From contig NZ_CP128185.1 in assembly GCF_030316135.1 (NCBI RefSeq), positions 1,860,001-1,924,000 on the forward strand: a stretch of DNA of 64,000 nucleotides. Reading direction: 5' to 3'. This DNA comes from Aliiglaciecola sp. LCG003. GTDB taxonomy: Bacteria; Pseudomonadota; Gammaproteobacteria; Enterobacterales; Alteromonadaceae. Both the position numbers and the translations under genes were made by a program. The notes below the pieces were generated by a model. It saw nothing but the letters and a program-made list of their open reading frames with translations. It did not search any database and was not told the origin of the DNA. Below are positions 1-9,187 of the stretch, piece by piece. The first letter of the stretch is position 1; each line of letters begins with the position of its first letter.

Positions 1-910
1 CTAAGTGACTCAGGTCGCAACTGTGTTTGGACAATCTTAAATAGCTGTGGTCATAGGAGAATAATATTTGCTCGAACGCGACTAATTTATATCTTTCACA
101 ACAAAGCTGAGCAGGCAATGCGGTCTTTTCATTCAGTCACGTCTAGTCGATTTAATCCAACTTTACTCCTAAGATCATGCCTAAGTTTAGACCGATTGAT
201 GTTAATACCTTCAAATTATTCCCGATTATCAATACACGGGTTTTTATTGTGACAATGTCGATCACTTTTAATCCAGTTTAGGGAGATAGTGAAATACCAG
301 ATTTAGGATAGACTTCAACTAAGCCGCGCTGATTAATATAACACCTAATCACGGCCAGCTTTACTGCAAAGCACAAGAGTGGAAGCTCTTCTTGGACTTA
401 TAAGTTCTGCATCGCCAGTCTAATGAGTGTTGAGTATAGAGAGGGAGGAGAAGTGCATTAACGGGCACATTTATTTCAGCGGAAAAACAGATACTTCCAA
501 ATTGCAACTAACCTAATTTCAAAATTGACCTATATTTAATACTCAATTAGTACATGTTTGAGCTGTAGATGCTGCCATTTATTCACTCGATACGCGCGAA
601 ATCAGACCTTCAACAGTTGGCTGGTATTAACAACCGGTTCGCTATCATAGTCCAAGGATACTAATCCTTCACTTAATCAGTTTATCTTGCATTTATCATG
701 GTTTGATAGAGAGTTTTGATATGGGTTCAGGTCAACTAGAACGGTCAGTTACCTTATCTAAATTGGACATTCAAAATGACATCCTAAGTCAGTTAACTAA
801 AAGGGATTTTATTATTGAGTTTAATTACATAAGTTTCTAAAAATACCTGCATATAGAGGTTAATTTATGTTATTTTTCTCATTCATTTTATATCAAAAGA
901 CTTTTAAATA
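1..910. other. Gene-free stretch at window start
   Basis: No open frame here has a good start, ribosome site or recognisable protein. The reverse strand from the left edge meets an in-frame stop at once. The last 100 bases are A/T-rich and probably hold the promoter of the LytTR gene at 911. I see no tRNA-like, rRNA-like or repeat structure. It may be a long regulatory region or decayed sequence. Confidence 0.5.
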
Positions 911-1780
911 ATGAAGCTGTGGCTCAAGGATGATCTAGCATCCAGAAAAATAGTGGTCCAGCGTGCGGTACTCTTTTCCACAATTACCTTATTCATTTTA
1001 TTTGTGTTTCAACCTTTTGGCACCAGTAATCATTCAATCTCATATAAATTTCTTCGACTATCTGGTTATGGTTTGGTTACGTTTTGTGCTCTATTGTTAT
1101 CTGGAGCATTAGAAATAGGCTCAATTCGCCTGAAAATCAAAAGCAAATTCCGCTTGATGGCTCTTCCTTGCATTTATATTGGCACTGTATCAGTGTTTAA
1201 TCATAGCTATTTTGTCGTCGCAATATATGGAAATTGGTATTGGAAAAATCAATTACTATTTGTTTTGTATACATTAGCAATAGGTTTGTTTCCGATCATT
1301 TTTATTTACCTTGTTAATCACCATGCAAGAAAAGCCACTTTGTCACCCCAGGTTATTGAAGCCGAAAGTATAGTTAAGAATTGCCAAGATAGGTTAGCTA
1401 ATATCGAGCCTATATCATCCAAACTATTAACTTTAACGGGCGAGAATAAAGGTGACAAAATACAAATAGCGTTATCGCAGATCTTATATATAAAATCGGC
1501 TGATAATTACTGTGAGCTTGCAATTTTCAATGACCAACGGGTTAGTCATCAATTATTACGTAGTTCACTTACAAGTATTTTAAAACAACTACCAGAAAAA
1601 TCATTGGTGCTGCGCTGTCATCGTTCTTATGCAGTAAACTTGGCATTAGTAGAAACTAGTTCGGGAAATGCTGGCGGTTTAAAATTAGTAATGAAGTCTA
1701 TTGGTGTCAATGTCCCTGTATCCCGAACTTACGTCGACACGATAAAACAAGCCTTGTTGTTAGTCCCAGAGGCTTGTTAA
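911..1780 (+). CDS. Membrane-anchored LytTR-family transcriptional regulator
   Basis: The 289-residue protein has four predicted membrane helices (about 18-35, 51-68, 80-100 and 112-136), a short linker, and a C-terminal LytTR DNA-binding domain (about 180-286). The domain shows the typical ILYIKSADNYCEL strand and the LRCHRSYAVNL segment. There is no receiver domain, so it is not a classical response regulator; membrane LytTR proteins are thought to sense through the membrane part or be held by a partner. The FQPFG segment at the end of helix 1 resembles membrane LytTR proteins of Bacteroidetes. The start ATG has only a weak AAAAGA-like ribosome site. A CPBP protein gene follows 118 bases downstream on the same strand. 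Confidence 0.85.
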   Translation: MKLWLKDDLASRKIVVQRAVLFSTITLFILFVFQPFGTSNHSISYKFLRLSGYGLVTFCALLLSGALEIGSIRLKIKSKFRLMALPCIYIGTVSVFNHSYFVVAIYGNWYWKNQLLFVLYTLAIGLFPIIFIYLVNHHARKATLSPQVIEAESIVKNCQDRLANIEPISSKLLTLTGENKGDKIQIALSQILYIKSADNYCELAIFNDQRVSHQLLRSSLTSILKQLPEKSLVLRCHRSYAVNLALVETSSGNAGGLKLVMKSIGVNVPVSRTYVDTIKQALLLVPEAC

Positions 1781-1898
1781 TCTCCCCTAATCCTTGTAAT
1801 TAATACCTTTGCTTGGGGTTTATCCCTATTTAATCGATATTAGATTGAGTGTTCGTCATGCTTAACTTGAAATTTAAACTTTAGTTAAGAAGGCACAT

Positions 1899-2708
1899 AT
1901 GGATAACAAGATTAAAACACTGATAATGATAGCCACCTTTATTTTCTGTCACTATGTGATGCGATATTTTTGGGGCGCTGGTTGGAGTGAATTTTTATTA
2001 GCACAAGATCAGCAATCTCACCTTCTTTTAACCCCAGCAAAGTATCTATTTATTTATGGTCCCTTAGTGTTGGTTGCAACATTGTTATTTAAACAGGTGG
2101 AATTACTCGAAATTTTAGGTTTAAAAATTGAAGGTTTTAAAAATTACTTCTTAGCAGCTGTAGTGTGTTGCTTACCAATGACCTTAGGATACGCTTATTT
2201 AAGTAGTGAGTTAAACCTTGAGCTATCGGGAATAATGGTAGGTTCAGTGTATGCTGGAGTGTTCGAAGAGATTCTTTTCAGAGCGGTCTTATTTGGGGTT
2301 TTATTTAGGTATTGCCGATTGGGATTTATCCCCGCCGCTTTAGTCAGTTCAGTCATATTTGGTATGGGACATATATATCAAGGACATGACGCACTTTCTG
2401 CCTTTGCGTCTTTCGCTGTAACCTCTGTAGCAGGTACTTGGTTTGCATGGTTATTCTGTGAATCAGGCTATCGGATTTGGTTTCCTTTGTGGATGCATAT
2501 TTTTATGAATGCTTCATATGGGATATTCGGTATGTCAGGTGGTGCGGCCGGTGATTTAGAGGGCAATATATTTAAGGCCAGCTCAATAATTTTAAGTTTG
2601 GTTTACATTAATTTGCTTGTTCGCCGAGGCAAGAAGCGCGAAATAACCCTTGCATCATTGTGGAAAAATCAATCCATTGAAAATTCACTAACACCTCAAT
2701 ACAGCTAG
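1899..2708 (+). CDS. CPBP-family intramembrane metalloprotease-like protein
   Basis: The 269-residue polytopic membrane protein carries the CPBP (Abi, Rce1-like) signature in order: EE at 123-124 followed by R128 (FEEILFR), H158 in FGMGHIY, and H200 with N204 in WMHIFMN. All expected catalytic and metal residues are present, so an active intramembrane peptidase is plausible. Bacterial members act in prenyl-protein type cleavage, bacteriocin immunity or membrane-regulator processing; the substrate is unknown. It lies between a membrane LytTR regulator and a small membrane protein 11 bases downstream, so processing of one of those neighbours is a reasonable guess only. Confidence 0.85.
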   Translation: MDNKIKTLIMIATFIFCHYVMRYFWGAGWSEFLLAQDQQSHLLLTPAKYLFIYGPLVLVATLLFKQVELLEILGLKIEGFKNYFLAAVVCCLPMTLGYAYLSSELNLELSGIMVGSVYAGVFEEILFRAVLFGVLFRYCRLGFIPAALVSSVIFGMGHIYQGHDALSAFASFAVTSVAGTWFAWLFCESGYRIWFPLWMHIFMNASYGIFGMSGGAAGDLEGNIFKASSIILSLVYINLLVRRGKKREITLASLWKNQSIENSLTPQYS

Positions 2709-2719
2709 GAAGATTAACT

Positions 2720-2968
2720 ATGTTTGACTTATTTTTAGTCATGATGGCGCTTACATCACCAATTTTAATTACTATATTTGTGCGCAATTACTTTAATTAT
2801 AAATCGGAGGTCAATCAAAAGTTGTTAGCGCTACAAAAAGAAAGCAATAGTCATACAGCAGTAGCAACGACGAAGAGATTAGATATATTGGTTGATAGAG
2901 TGATAGTGCTCGAAAAACTAGTTACTAATAGCAATATCGACTTGAGCCGAGAAATAAATAGATTATGA
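2720..2968 (+). CDS. Small membrane protein with C-terminal coiled coil
   Basis: The 82-residue protein has one N-terminal hydrophobic helix (about 3-22) followed by a heptad-like region (KLLALQKES, LDILVDRVIVLEKLV). This is the shape of small envelope proteins of the phage-shock type, but I cannot name a family. An AGGA ribosome site precedes the ATG and the CPBP gene ends 11 bases upstream, so the two are almost certainly cotranscribed. The stop codon overlaps a possible further start as ATGA. Confidence 0.7.
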   Translation: MFDLFLVMMALTSPILITIFVRNYFNYKSEVNQKLLALQKESNSHTAVATTKRLDILVDRVIVLEKLVTNSNIDLSREINRL

Positions 2969-3090
2969 TTGTTTTAATAACTATTAGGATAAATATCGAG
3001 GGAACTTGGTCATTAATTGTTCCTGAAGCACACACAAAAGCTGGCGATTTTAAAGCTCATAAAGCATCGAAACAGGCGATTATCGGTTAA
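2965..3090 (+). CDS. Candidate 41-residue small protein, translationally coupled
   Basis: An ATG overlaps the stop of the preceding gene as ATGA and opens 41 codons (MIVLITIRINIEGTWSLIVP, then a Lys/Ala-rich tail ending KQAIIG). A strong hairpin terminator starts 25 bases after the stop, so the region is probably transcribed with the upstream genes. There is no independent ribosome site beyond the overlap, no family is recognised, and a chance frame of this length is possible. Confidence 0.35.
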   Translation: MIVLITIRINIEGTWSLIVPEAHTKAGDFKAHKASKQAIIG

Positions 3091-3114
3091 TTTTCGCTAA
3101 CATATTTTAGAAAT

Positions 3115-3148
3115 AAAAAAGCCCAATTTAGTTTAAATTGGGCTTTTT
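3115..3148. terminator. Bidirectional rho-independent terminator
   Basis: A perfect 10-bp stem (GCCCAATTTA / TAAATTGGGC, loop GTT) at 3121-3143 is flanked by A6 on the left and T5 on the right. It can end the LytTR/CPBP transcript on the + strand and rimO on the - strand. Confidence 0.85.
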
Positions 3149-3180
3149 CATATGCGTTATTGAGTCGTTAAAGTTAAAAA

Positions 3181-4587
3181 CTAATCTTCTACTTTTACCG
3201 CCCACATATCATGTTCATCGGCATGAATGATTTGACCCCAGATCAGATCTCCAGGTTTTACATCGAATTCATCGGTTAAATAAACACTACCGTCTATCTC
3301 AGGAGCATCGGCGAAGCAGCGTCCAACCGCACCTTCGCTAGTCACTTCATCAATTAGTATTTGATATTCCAAGCCAATTTTTTGTTGCAATTTTGCAGCA
3401 CTGATTTGAGATTGAACCGCCATAAAACGGGCAAGACGTTGCTCTTTAACATCTTCAGAAACTGGATCAGGCAGATCATTGGCTTTAGCACCATCTACTT
3501 CTGAATACTTAAAACAACCCACACGGTCCAATTGCGCTTCTTCGAGAAAATCCAGTAGCTGTTGAAACTCTTCTTCCGTTTCACCCGGAAACCCAACGAT
3601 AAAGGTTGAACGAATGATCAAAGTCGGACAAATTTCTCGCCACTTTTTAATCCGTTCCATGGTTTTCTCTGCTGCCGCAGGGCGCTTCATTAACTTGAGT
3701 ATACGTGGGCTAGCGTGTTGGAACGGTATATCTAAATACGGCAGTATTTTACCCTCAGCCATCAGTGGAATAATTTTGTCCACAGATGGATAAGGGTACA
3801 CATAATGAAGTCGAACCCATATACCCATCTCACCGAGTTTTTTACACAAGCCTAACATATCGGTTTTGACCGGCATGCCATCCCAGAAACCCGTTTGGTA
3901 TTTAACATCAACCCCATAGGCACTGGTATCTTGTGAGATGACTAGTAACTCTTTTACCCCGGCATTTTTTAAGCGTTTGGCTTCATCGAGTATCTCGCCC
4001 ACTGGACGGCTAACGAGGTCTCCGCGCATGGAAGGTATAATACAAAACGTACAACGGTGGTTGCAGCCTTCAGATATTTTTAGATAAGCATAATGTTTAG
4101 GGGTTAGTTTTACGCCGTGATCAGGCACCAATTGCATGAAAGGATCATGTTGGGGTTTAGGTAAATGTTGGTGAACCTGGGTTACTACTGATTCGTAAGC
4201 ATGGGGTCCGGTAATCGCCAAAACATTAGGATGCACTTGACGAATTTCATCCTCTTTAACACCTAAGCAACCGGTGACTATAACCTTGCCATTTTCGGCC
4301 AAAGCTTCGCCGATGGTATCCAAGGATTCCTGCACCGCAGTATCAATAAACCCACAGGTGTTCACAATTACCAAATCGGCATCATTGTAAGTCGGAACCA
4401 CATCATATCCTTCGGTTCTGAGCTGAGTAAGAATGCGCTCTGAATCCACCAGGTTTTTGGGGCAACCTAAGGAAACGAAACCAATACGACTGCCACTTGA
4501 TGATGAGGTTGCGCGCTCATTTTCCAATACCTTTAATGGCGTCTCTAAGGTTGTGGTTTGCTTAGGAGTAAATTGTTCTACTGACAT
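3181..4587 (-). CDS. rimO: Ribosomal protein uS12 (S12) methylthiotransferase RimO
   Basis: RimO is a radical-SAM enzyme that adds a methylthio group to the conserved Asp of ribosomal protein S12. The N-terminal UPF0004 domain has its three cluster cysteines at C42, C78 and C107 (SLGCPKN, NTCGF, TGCLG). The radical-SAM CX3CX2C motif is C175-C179-C182 (CNHRCTFC), and a TRAM-type domain ends the protein. The frame is open to 4662, but the ATG at 4587 has an AAGG ribosome site 7 bases upstream and gives 468 residues, close to family size, so it is preferred. The gene stands alone. Confidence 0.95.
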   Translation of the reverse strand: MSVEQFTPKQTTTLETPLKVLENERATSSSSGSRIGFVSLGCPKNLVDSERILTQLRTEGYDVVPTYNDADLVIVNTCGFIDTAVQESLDTIGEALAENGKVIVTGCLGVKEDEIRQVHPNVLAITGPHAYESVVTQVHQHLPKPQHDPFMQLVPDHGVKLTPKHYAYLKISEGCNHRCTFCIIPSMRGDLVSRPVGEILDEAKRLKNAGVKELLVISQDTSAYGVDVKYQTGFWDGMPVKTDMLGLCKKLGEMGIWVRLHYVYPYPSVDKIIPLMAEGKILPYLDIPFQHASPRILKLMKRPAAAEKTMERIKKWREICPTLIIRSTFIVGFPGETEEEFQQLLDFLEEAQLDRVGCFKYSEVDGAKANDLPDPVSEDVKEQRLARFMAVQSQISAAKLQQKIGLEYQILIDEVTSEGAVGRCFADAPEIDGSVYLTDEFDVKPGDLIWGQIIHADEHDMWAVKVED

Positions 4588-5052
4588 ACTGTGCCTTGCT
4601 GCTCTGACTTCAATCGAATGAGTTAAGCGTGATGAAAAAAGGTAATAACTGGATGCTTGCAAATAAGCTGTTATTTTGCGTTGACCGTTATCTAATCGCG
4701 CGGATTATACAGCAATGTATTTGAGCATGGTAGTTTACTGTTTTGAGTTAGCTAGCTTGTGAGTGACCAAATTAGCAACGTCTTTTACTCAATGGCGTTT
4801 AATAAAGCACTATGCTACTCCGTAAAAAATTGTCAGAAAAATATACACCTTTGGGTTTATGGCCATTTTAATATTTCTTAATTATCTGAAAAATATAGGT
4901 TTATGACTCACGGTTTGATTTATGCGTGCTTGTTTTTTAGGCTGGTGAAATTTGTTCCTAAGGTTTGATTGAAGTAGTGTGGGTGCCGATGATGATGTAT
5001 AGCCATTAGTATAAAAAATGATATTTTTTAAAATAACTGAAAGGAAATACTG
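4588..5052. promoter_or_regulatory. Divergent intergenic region, rimO / PEP-CTERM gene
   Basis: About 465 bases without a gene. On the - strand a perfect TATAAT (4704-4709, read in reverse) could be the -10 box of rimO, with a poor -35. On the + strand the PEP-CTERM gene has an AAGGAA ribosome site just before its ATG at 5053, but I found no convincing sigma-70 or sigma-54 promoter. No repeats seen. Confidence 0.4.
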
Positions 5053-5736
5053 ATGAAATCAACATTTTTCAAAACGACGCTGGTCGGTTTGATGTTTTGT
5101 CTAGGTAACTCTGCTAACGCTGCGCTAATTACTACAGATGTTGGGTATAGCGGGATGGGATTGAACCTCACCGCATATCAAAACGGAAGTTATAATTTTA
5201 CTTTCGGCCCAGAGGTCTTGCCAGGCGGGATTACTTTTACAGCAGCACCAGGTGGCGGTGGAAATAGTGGCTCGGGTTCAGTAATTGGACAAGGTGGCTA
5301 CGGCTTAGGGGCGAACGGTTCCTTTGGTGGTGATGCAGTCTATATAGGTGTTGATTCAGCAACCGGTTACGCAGACCTTAGTTTTGACAGTGCGGTTTCT
5401 ACCTTCGGTGCTTATATAAATTATTGTCCAAGTTGCAATGGGGATAATCCCTTTATTGCTGCACTAGATGAATTCGACAATGTAGTTGAAACCTGGGATC
5501 TTTCAGTCTCTGCTGCCATTTCTACGCCAGGCGGCTTCAATGATTTTCGCTTTAGAGGGATAGATTTGGGCGCAAGTTCCTTCAGCAAATTCAGATTTGG
5601 TGGAAATTACATATTGTTGGCAGCTTCTCCTGACGGAGATCCTATTGGCCAGACCCCGATCCCAGAGCCTTCGACCTTAGCCATATTTGTATTAGGTATT
5701 ATGGGTTTAGCATCAAGAAGATTTAACAAACAATAA
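5053..5736 (+). CDS. PEP-CTERM sorting-domain secreted protein
   Basis: The 227-residue protein has a signal peptide (1-23, cleavage after SANA), a Gly/Ser-rich beta-type middle, and a C-terminal sorting tail: PEPST near 204-208, a hydrophobic helix, then a basic end (SRRFNKQ). Such tails are recognised by exosortase EpsH/XrtA-type enzymes, and the proteins are exported with exopolysaccharide or into biofilm matrix. No exosortase or polysaccharide cluster is nearby. A CPSC pair in the middle (YCPSCNGDNP) could form a disulphide. It is a single-gene unit followed by a terminator. Confidence 0.88.
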   Translation: MKSTFFKTTLVGLMFCLGNSANAALITTDVGYSGMGLNLTAYQNGSYNFTFGPEVLPGGITFTAAPGGGGNSGSGSVIGQGGYGLGANGSFGGDAVYIGVDSATGYADLSFDSAVSTFGAYINYCPSCNGDNPFIAALDEFDNVVETWDLSVSAAISTPGGFNDFRFRGIDLGASSFSKFRFGGNYILLAASPDGDPIGQTPIPEPSTLAIFVLGIMGLASRRFNKQ

Positions 5737-5765
5737 GCGAATCTGTCCCACCTAATAGTTAAAAC

Positions 5766-5794
5766 AAAAAGCACCATTTATCTGGTGCTTTTTT
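5766..5794 (+). terminator. Rho-independent terminator after PEP-CTERM gene
   Basis: GCACCA / TGGTGC with flanking A5 and T6 forms a stem of about 11 bp with a 6-base loop, 30 bases after the stop at 5736. The rest of 5737-6048 shows no gene or clear motif. Confidence 0.8.
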
Positions 5795-6048
5795 CATATC
5801 CAAAACACCTCAGCCAACACTCTCCCTCTACTACATCAATGAACATGGCTCATAGGTATTTATTCTGTCTGTCCTGTGAGAATTGCTTTGTAGACGCTGG
5901 TTTTGTTAAATCAGCGTTTATCACAGTCTTGTACATAGATAGGTAAAAGACTAGACTAAAATCAATTCCAGTAGATTACATTGCTCAATGATTAGGAATG
6001 ATATTTTTCATTTCCCAGTCGAAAATAATAATTGGCTAGGACGGTTTT

Positions 6049-7842
6049 TTGAAAGCCCTAAAATTAACATCAATTTTTTTTATTGTTTGGATTATTGCCT
6101 GTCCAGTGGTATTTGCGCAATCCAGCATTCAGATCGACGAATTTATTCAAAACTCACAAGTCGAAACCTACGATTGCCCTGCAGACCATGTCCAACAAAT
6201 GGTTGAAGAGTATTTGGCACTGCCAACCATTACTGCGATGCAGGGTTTTCAACTAAAAGTAATGAGTACCCAGCATCAAGTTTGTGTCGGTAAATATCAA
6301 GAGGCTAAAAATGAATTATTAGCACTGATAAAAGATCCTAACGTGCAAATGAATCAAGAGTACTTCGCAGATGCGATTTATCAATTAGGTTTTATCGCTG
6401 ACGTATATGAAAACCCTGAGCGTTGCGGATACTACAGCCGTGCTAAGAATTTAGCCGAAAACAAATATTCTGATATCAGTTTAAGCTCTGAGTTGGGCTT
6501 AATTACTATGTGTAATGAGCATAACGATGAGGGGATAAAACTCGGTAAATTGTATGCCATGCTAGAACGTTACAGTGCAAAAGGTAATAGCGCAGCAGCA
6601 GTAGCGACAATCCACAATAGTATTGGCTTGTTGTACGGCGAGTTGGGGCAACATGTGCTCGCAGCGGAACAATACCAAAAAACCTATGAATTAGGGTTTA
6701 ACACCTATTCGGGCTCAAACCGGATTGCAACGTTAATTAGTGTCATTTCATCTTTAATGGCCAGTGGTGAATTTGACCAAGCCAAGCAGGTAATAGATGA
6801 GTTAAAAGTTCAAAATCAACTAGTTGATACCCCCTTGTCAAATGTGTGGTTGCACTTCGCAGAGGCAGGTTATCATTACCGCACAGGCAATATAGATGCG
6901 CTACGCAACAGCTTAGCCCGTTGGAAAATTTATTTAGACCGCATTAGCAGCCCCTTATACGAAGGATTGTTTAAATGGTATAGCGCGGTGCCGTGTCTAG
7001 CGGATGGGGATAAAGCCTGTTTAACTGAGTTCTTAGCCCAAGAGAAAGACTTTAGTCCGGGTTTATACTCGCTTTTGAGGCGCAACAAAGACTTCGTGAA
7101 ATTTAAAGTTGAGATAGCGTTATTTTTTGGTGATATTGAAGGCGCTCAACAAGACTTCCAGCTGTTTTCGGACATGATGTTTGATAAAATGTGGCAGCAG
7201 CAGGCATCCGGCAAAGTGTTGGGCGTAGCTAATCTACATGGTCAAGTTTTGAATTTAGAAGCCAGTCTAGAAGAATCAGAGAATTTCCGTATTCAAGCGA
7301 TAGTGCTAGTGGTGTCTATTTCATTATTTGTATTGGGTATTATTTTGTTTTTTGGCAGAAAAAAATATCTGAATAGTAAGTCATATGATTCAGCCACAAA
7401 CTTGCTCAATAACCGAACCGCATTAGCTAAAATCCGTCGGGTGCCCCCGCCATCTGCAGGCAGAACAAACGCATTGGCGTTGTTTGATTTAGGCAACTTT
7501 CGCGAAGTGAATCGCCAAATTGGTGCAACCAATAGTGATCTGGCTTTACAACAAATTGCCCATGCCTTTAGTCAGGTTACCCGTGATAGAGATATTCTAG
7601 GTCGTTTTGCACCTGAACAATTTATTGTGTGTTTAACCGATATAGAGGAAGACTCAGCTAAATCATTTTTTGAACGTATGCGTTATGCGTTAGAAAATAC
7701 CATGTTAGGCGATCATCAGGGTGACAAAGTAAGTATACAGTCGAGTATGAGTGTCTATGTCACAGGGCATAAATTTGACGACTTAGACGAAGTACTTGAT
7801 GATATGCAGCTTTCACTAGGCATAGAAACGGTCCGAGCATGA
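6049..7842 (+). CDS. TPR sensor-like membrane protein with degenerate GGDEF domain
   Basis: The 597-residue protein starts at a TTG that leads straight into a good signal peptide (ends VVFAQ) with AGGA upstream. The periplasmic part (about 25-410) looks like TPR helices (for example HNSIGLLYGELGQHVLAAEQ). One membrane helix follows (about 415-436), then a cytoplasmic GGDEF-fold domain (about 450-597). The active-site loop reads GRFAPEQF at about 518-525 where active enzymes have GRYGGDEF, so diguanylate cyclase activity is unlikely. It may act as a signalling scaffold. The next gene overlaps as ATGA, so the two are translationally coupled. Confidence 0.8.
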   Translation: MKALKLTSIFFIVWIIACPVVFAQSSIQIDEFIQNSQVETYDCPADHVQQMVEEYLALPTITAMQGFQLKVMSTQHQVCVGKYQEAKNELLALIKDPNVQMNQEYFADAIYQLGFIADVYENPERCGYYSRAKNLAENKYSDISLSSELGLITMCNEHNDEGIKLGKLYAMLERYSAKGNSAAAVATIHNSIGLLYGELGQHVLAAEQYQKTYELGFNTYSGSNRIATLISVISSLMASGEFDQAKQVIDELKVQNQLVDTPLSNVWLHFAEAGYHYRTGNIDALRNSLARWKIYLDRISSPLYEGLFKWYSAVPCLADGDKACLTEFLAQEKDFSPGLYSLLRRNKDFVKFKVEIALFFGDIEGAQQDFQLFSDMMFDKMWQQQASGKVLGVANLHGQVLNLEASLEESENFRIQAIVLVVSISLFVLGIILFFGRKKYLNSKSYDSATNLLNNRTALAKIRRVPPPSAGRTNALALFDLGNFREVNRQIGATNSDLALQQIAHAFSQVTRDRDILGRFAPEQFIVCLTDIEEDSAKSFFERMRYALENTMLGDHQGDKVSIQSSMSVYVTGHKFDDLDEVLDDMQLSLGIETVRA

Positions 7843-8270
7843 ATAACAATCTATCTGTGTATGAGGCCAAAACCGACACGCAAATTCAGCAATGCTGTGT
7901 GGTACTACATCAACTTAGGACTGAATATAGCGTGGCGCAAATCAAGCAATCCGTGCTAGCTCAAATGCAGGAAGGCTACTTACTGCTGTGTGCCAAGTAT
8001 AATGATGAAGTAGCAGGTGTGGGCGGTTTTAGGCTGTCAAGGAATTTGGCCTGGGGGAAATTTCTCTATATCGATGATCTCATCGTATCTAGTGAAGTCC
8101 GCAGCGCTGGTATCGGAGCGAAAATGCTTGAGTGGTTGAGCGATTATGCAGAAGCTAACCAGTGCCAACAAATACACCTCGACTCTGGTGTTCAGCGCTT
8201 TGCAGCTCATAAATTTTATTTGAACAAAGGTTTTCATATTTCCAGCCATCATTTTACAAAGAAACTCTGA
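7839..8270 (+). CDS. GNAT-family N-acetyltransferase
   Basis: The 143-residue protein has the GNAT fold signature: the strand with LYIDDLIVSSEVRSAGIGAK is the V-x-x-x-x-R-x-x-G-I-G acetyl-CoA loop, followed by the motif-B strand and HKFYLNKGF. The acceptor is unknown. Its start overlaps the stop of the TPR/GGDEF-like gene by four bases, and a DUF2919 gene follows 6 bases later, so these three form an operon. Confidence 0.85.
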   Translation: MNNNLSVYEAKTDTQIQQCCVVLHQLRTEYSVAQIKQSVLAQMQEGYLLLCAKYNDEVAGVGGFRLSRNLAWGKFLYIDDLIVSSEVRSAGIGAKMLEWLSDYAEANQCQQIHLDSGVQRFAAHKFYLNKGFHISSHHFTKKL

Positions 8271-8276
8271 CTTATT

Positions 8277-8747
8277 ATGCGTAAATTGTTATTACCTTTA
8301 CATCATTATGATGAAGCGGGCCGGATAAAACCGCCTAAATTTTTTTGGATTTGTGGCTTGCTGTTAGCCAAAAGTTATTTTATTTTTGTTGTGTCTATGA
8401 GTAATTTAAAAGACTCAGACATGTTGTTGGATTTTTTTTATCCTGATGCGTCAGAAATGTATTTAGGCTTTATTATTGGTGCAGGAGCGGTGATTGCCAT
8501 GCTCATTACCGCCCATCGAGAAAAGTGGTGGAGCGGTAGGTTAGCGATCTTGGGTTACTTGATTAAGCCCTTATTAATGTTGACATTGATGTTAGATATC
8601 GGCCATCAAATACAAATTGCAATTGAAGGAAATTGGCAATTTTCTTGGGTAATCGGCCTATTTATCATGATTGATGCAGTGTTGTTTTATTGGTTGATAA
8701 AAAGTCGTCATGTGAGGCTAATGCTGGCAGATTGGAAACCGCACTGA
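8277..8747 (+). CDS. DUF2919 (YfeZ-like) inner-membrane protein
   Basis: The 156-residue protein begins with the family hallmark LPLHHYDEAGRIKPPKFFW and has about four hydrophobic helices. DUF2919 proteins are small inner-membrane proteins of gammaproteobacteria with no established function. It is last in the operon starting at 6049. A GC-rich hairpin (8734-8760) spans the stop codon but lacks a T-run. Confidence 0.75.
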   Translation: MRKLLLPLHHYDEAGRIKPPKFFWICGLLLAKSYFIFVVSMSNLKDSDMLLDFFYPDASEMYLGFIIGAGAVIAMLITAHREKWWSGRLAILGYLIKPLLMLTLMLDIGHQIQIAIEGNWQFSWVIGLFIMIDAVLFYWLIKSRHVRLMLADWKPH

Positions 8748-8773
8748 TCTCTGCGGTTCCCTGTCGCAATTAT

Positions 8774-9187
8774 CTATTGAATACTGTTGCCCACTGCTTG
8801 TTCGAAATAGTTATTAACACTTATCTGACTATCGTTAACCAATCTTTGATAGCAGATACCAGCAAATGCATATGACTTCCCAGCATATTCAACCACGATG
8901 TAAGGGGCGTCTTGATCTGATTCATCGTAACGCCAATGCCCCCCAACTAATTGTTTATAAATTTCACCTATGTAGGCACCGTAGATATTACATATTGTGA
9001 AAACAGCATTGTCTTCTAGCGCCTGATCTTTATATTTGTCTATCCATGCCAAAATCACACTATCTACCAGCGCGATACTCTCAACTGAGCCATCAAGGTC
9101 AATATTAAATTCAGTTTTAGTGGTTTCAATGGCATTTTGAGCACTGTCAGCCATAAGTTGATCAAGTTCTTCTTGGGTCATTCGCAT
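8774..9187 (-). CDS. Hypothetical protein, 137 residues
   Basis: I do not recognise the family. The protein is acidic and soluble, with a helical N-terminus (MTQEELDQLMADSAQNAI) and an alpha/beta C-terminal half containing GGHWRYDE and a YIVVEYAGKSYAFAG strand pair. There is no signal peptide. The ATG at 9187 has AAGGA 7 bases upstream, a strong sign that it is translated. It is convergent with the DUF2919 gene (26 bases between stops) and about 140 bases downstream of tcdA on the same strand. Confidence 0.65.
   Translation of the reverse strand: MRMTQEELDQLMADSAQNAIETTKTEFNIDLDGSVESIALVDSVILAWIDKYKDQALEDNAVFTICNIYGAYIGEIYKQLVGGHWRYDESDQDAPYIVVEYAGKSYAFAGICYQRLVNDSQISVNNYFEQAVGNSIQ

Noticed and set aside
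2720-2968. PspB-like phage-shock protein
   Set aside because: General shape agrees (one helix plus coil), but no characteristic sequence and no other psp gene nearby.
4900-5050. Sigma-54 promoter upstream of the PEP-CTERM gene
   Set aside because: Best match lacks the GG and GC doublets at the required spacing.
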